Origin: Poritiphilus flavus | GTDB lineage: Bacteria > Bacteroidota > Bacteroidia > Flavobacteriales > Flavobacteriaceae | Direction of reading: 5' to 3' | Assembly: GCF_009901585.1 (NCBI RefSeq) | Contig: NZ_WXYO01000010.1 | Coordinates: 18,128-82,127, forward strand | Length of the DNA stretch: 64,000 bases | Shown: positions 61,614-64,000 of the stretch, in pieces | Position numbering within the stretch: position 1 is the first letter of the stretch | Layout: each line of letters starts with the position of its first letter | Position numbers and translations under genes: made by a program | Notes under the pieces: model-generated | Database searches by the model: none | What the model saw: only the letters and a program-made list of their open reading frames with translations | Told to the model about the DNA's origin: nothing

Positions 61614-63602
61614 ATGAGATATCTCCCTTTATTGCTTTTGGCAATTTGCAGCCAAATCCTATTTGCTCAGGAAGATTCCATTCCGCCTCAAAGGGCTACC
61701 GATTCCCTGCCACCTGCCATAAAAGGAGTAAGATCACTACCTGCGGAATCAGCGGAGATCACCATAAAAGATTACAAGATCATTTCGCATAGCAGGGATA
61801 CCATCTACCTGGATACCACCTTAACAATAAAGAAGGAATACCGCTATAATTATATTAAAAAAGATGATTTTGAATTAATGCCCTTTGCCAATGTAGGGCA
61901 ACCTTACAACTACCTGGGTGTAGATTTTGAAAGAGTAAATCCCTTTCCTCGCCTGGGAGCAACTGCAAGGCACTTCAACTATCTGGAGGTTGAGGATATT
62001 GAATACTTCAATGTGGCGACACCGATGACGGAGCTGTTCTTTAAGACCACTTTTGAGCAGGGTCAGTTATTAGATGCCATGTTGACCTTTAACACCTCCA
62101 GACGCCTCAATTTCTCCATTGCATACAAAGGATTCCGTTCCCTTGGTAAATATCAATTCAACCAGGTGGAGTCCGGCAACTTCAGGACTACGTTTAATTA
62201 CCTTACCGCAAATGGCAGATACAGTATCAGGGGTCATATAGCTGCTCAGGATATTGACACAGAGGAGAATGGCGGCTTGCTGGATAAGGAACTTCAATTT
62301 GAATCCGAAGATCCCGAATTTCAGGACCGGTCCCGGATTGATGTTGTGTTAACAGACGCGACAAGCAAGATACTGGGAAAGCGCTATTTCATGGAACACC
62401 AATACAAACTGTTGAGGAAGGTTAAAGATTCCAGCCAGAAAGAACTCACGGCCCTGGCCATTGGACACCAGTTCAACTACGAGACAAAGTTCTATCAGTT
62501 CATGCAAGCGGCCCGGAACGACTTCTTTGGAGATGAAAACAGTGTGATCCTTACTCCGATCAATGACAAGGCCAGTCTCAAAATCATGTACAATGAGGTC
62601 AGTGCCACTTTTTCCAACAGGATACTGGGAGAGTTAAAAGGTTATGCAGGCTTGTATAACTACAATTACTTTTTTGACAGTATTCTGCTGACCGGTGATG
62701 GGCAGCAGATAGACAATCAATTGGAGGGAGAAGAAATTATGGTAGGTGCCTCATATGCGAAAAAGATCGGTGATTTTCTGGTCAATGGCAAGGGGGCTTA
62801 TACGGTTTCCGGGGAGTTGACCAGTTCCATATTGGATGCTTCGGCCGGTTATGTGATCAATGATAAGCATCACCTTACGGCTAGTATCCATTCTTCTTCG
62901 CGCTTGCCGGACTTCAACTTCCTGCTTTATCAATCCGAATATCAAAATTACAACTGGCAGAATACAGCAACTTTTGAAAATCAAAGCGTGAACAGTTTGC
63001 AGTTTAAATTGGAGTCAAGCTTCTGGGGCAATCTGAGCGCGAAGTACACCACTATAGATAACTACACCTATTTTTCTTCAGACGCCACTGCAGAACAGAT
63101 AGAATTAGGCCAGGAGAACGCCTTTGTGACACCCAAACAGGAAGGCAATAGTGTAAACCACCTTAAACTAAAGTACAACAAGGAATTTCGTTTGGGGAAA
63201 TGGGCCCTGAATAATACGGTGATGTATCAGAATGTGTCGCAAACGAATACGGTACTTAATGTTCCTGAACTGGTGACAAGAAATACTCTGTATTTTTCAA
63301 GTGATGTCTTTAAGAAGGCCATGTATATACAAACAGGTGTTACCTTTAAGTACTTTACAGAGTATACTATGGATGCCTACAATCCGCTTTTGGGAGAGTT
63401 CTATATCCAGAACAGGGAAGAACTGGGAGGGTTTCCGATGCTCGATTTCTTTATCAACGCCAAGATCCGGCAGACCAGGGTGTATTTGAAAGCGGAACAT
63501 TTTAATTCTTCTTTTACAGGGAATACCTTTTACGCGGCCCCTAATTATCCGTATCGGGACTTCGTGATCCGTTTTGGGCTGGTTTGGAATTTCTTTTCTT
63601 AG
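61614..63602 (+). CDS. Putative outer membrane beta-barrel porin
   Basis: A 662-residue exported protein. The start is placed at 61614, the ATG that begins a clear signal peptide (MRYLPLLLLAICSQILFAQ); the in-frame ATG at 61518 would add 32 residues ahead of the signal. The whole mature protein is rich in alternating beta strands with aromatic ends (for example SIAYKGFRSLGKYQFNQVES), as in the putative porin (DUF2715/pfam14121-like) family. It ends with FVIRFGLVWNFFS, with a penultimate phenylalanine as in barrel proteins. The substrate is unknown. It stands alone, divergent from the T9SS propeller gene. Confidence 0.82.
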   Translation: MRYLPLLLLAICSQILFAQEDSIPPQRATDSLPPAIKGVRSLPAESAEITIKDYKIISHSRDTIYLDTTLTIKKEYRYNYIKKDDFELMPFANVGQPYNYLGVDFERVNPFPRLGATARHFNYLEVEDIEYFNVATPMTELFFKTTFEQGQLLDAMLTFNTSRRLNFSIAYKGFRSLGKYQFNQVESGNFRTTFNYLTANGRYSIRGHIAAQDIDTEENGGLLDKELQFESEDPEFQDRSRIDVVLTDATSKILGKRYFMEHQYKLLRKVKDSSQKELTALAIGHQFNYETKFYQFMQAARNDFFGDENSVILTPINDKASLKIMYNEVSATFSNRILGELKGYAGLYNYNYFFDSILLTGDGQQIDNQLEGEEIMVGASYAKKIGDFLVNGKGAYTVSGELTSSILDASAGYVINDKHHLTASIHSSSRLPDFNFLLYQSEYQNYNWQNTATFENQSVNSLQFKLESSFWGNLSAKYTTIDNYTYFSSDATAEQIELGQENAFVTPKQEGNSVNHLKLKYNKEFRLGKWALNNTVMYQNVSQTNTVLNVPELVTRNTLYFSSDVFKKAMYIQTGVTFKYFTEYTMDAYNPLLGEFYIQNREELGGFPMLDFFINAKIRQTRVYLKAEHFNSSFTGNTFYAAPNYPYRDFVIRFGLVWNFFS

Positions 63603-63803
63603 TGTTTTTCAGTACTTTATATGTACCTGACTTTGTACTAATCTTCGTTTTAGATTGATTTGTAGGGATGGCTGTCCTTAGGTCCCTATAGTTTTGTAGA
63701 TAGTTCCTTAGTTTTTTATCGCGATTTTGAAGGGTGTAATAAGTTAATTTTCAAAGTGTTATTATTTTTTTTCAGAGGGATAAATATTTTTTTGCTTTTG
63801 GGG

Positions 63804-63834
63804 TTGTGCAGACAAAAAAAGTCCTCTATATTTG
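63804..63834 (+). promoter_or_regulatory. rrn: Strong promoter, probably of an rRNA operon
   Basis: TTG at 63804-63806, a 20-nt spacer and TATATTTG at 63827-63834 fit the Bacteroidota consensus with all positions matched. An A/T-rich stretch lies just upstream. The following sequence looks like an rRNA leader. No 16S sequence is inside the window. Confidence 0.75.
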
Positions 63835-64000
63835 CACCCGCTTTTAGAGTGATGCGCTTTGGAGGCGAGTAAGGAATAGAAAAAGGTTCATTGACATATT
63901 GGCAGACAGCGTTACTATTGCAGGATTGATCTTGTAATAGGAACAGGCCTTAAAAAGGTTAAAGTATTAAAGAATTAAGGACCGAATAAATGGGTTGGGG
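63835..64000 (+). other. Probable rRNA operon leader; also the rest of the 398-bp gene-free end
   Basis: After the promoter the sequence GTTCATTGACATATTGG (63887-63903) matches the boxA-like leader element seen ahead of 16S rRNA genes in Flavobacteriaceae. The remaining bases up to 64000 contain no ORF and no 16S 5' end, which should start soon after. Between 63603 and 63803 I see no gene or clear element apart from the A/T-rich tract near 63760-63800. Confidence 0.6.

Overview
The window is a gene-dense piece of a chromosome from a Bacteroidota bacterium, almost certainly a marine member of the Flavobacteriaceae. The evidence is a SusC/SusD pair, a type IX secretion (T9SS) C-terminal sorting domain, a hybrid two-component regulator ending in an AraC helix-turn-helix, several families largely confined to this phylum (GSCFA, DUF6090, DUF4230, DUF4890, DUF5522), the near absence of Shine-Dalgarno sequences, and Bacteroidota-type promoter elements (TTG, about 19-20 nt, TAnnTTTG). 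The genus cannot be settled from the sequence alone. There is no prophage, insertion sequence, CRISPR array or tRNA gene.

Left third (1-20.5 kb). It opens inside the GTPase gene der, followed by a large secreted MG2-like protein. Next comes a 378-bp convergent intergenic region full of degenerate short tandem repeats, then a five-gene minus-strand operon (M23 peptidase, MerR regulator, LemA, two TPM-domain proteins). A plus-strand run follows: alaS, DUF6090, GSCFA, DUF4230, DinB. An extra-long aromatic amino acid hydroxylase, a DUF4136 lipoprotein and a 52-codon cysteine-rich DUF5522 gene lie on the minus strand. A plus-strand operon then carries a tiny HExxH membrane protein, a PLP-dependent deaminase/desulfhydrase, a GH73-LysM lipoprotein and hemL, which ends at a 167-bp MITE-like inverted-repeat element.

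Middle (20.5-37 kb). Here are a large secreted zinc metalloprotease, an acidic secreted protein made of four 35-residue repeats, an SLC13 transporter, a PKD lipoprotein, and a three-gene set (DUF1549/DUF1553 cytochrome, DUF1501, DUF2231-cytochrome-LRR) of a kind best known from Planctomycetes. lysS, a GNAT acetyltransferase, a 51-codon YqaE/Pmp3 gene, a lipoprotein and lipB follow.

Right third (37-64 kb). A minus-strand block holds two nearly identical OmpA-family proteins flanking a TPR-sensor hybrid kinase/AraC regulator and a TapB-like protein. A 49-residue protein resembling half of a T9SS sorting tail and a secreted HExxH protein belong to the same block. This is the most coherent uncharacterised system in the window, probably a regulated cell-envelope locus. 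It is followed by a DUF3352-like lipoprotein, rnhB, a susC-susD-lipoprotein operon without carbohydrate-active enzymes, a 1424-residue T9SS-secreted beta-propeller protein coupled to an FN3 lipoprotein, and a putative porin. The last 200 bases contain a strong promoter and leader typical of a ribosomal RNA operon whose 16S gene would begin just outside the window.

Several genes in the list (YqaE, DUF5522, the 49-residue protein) are shorter than 60 codons, and many starts were moved downstream to the codon that gives a proper signal peptide or ATG.
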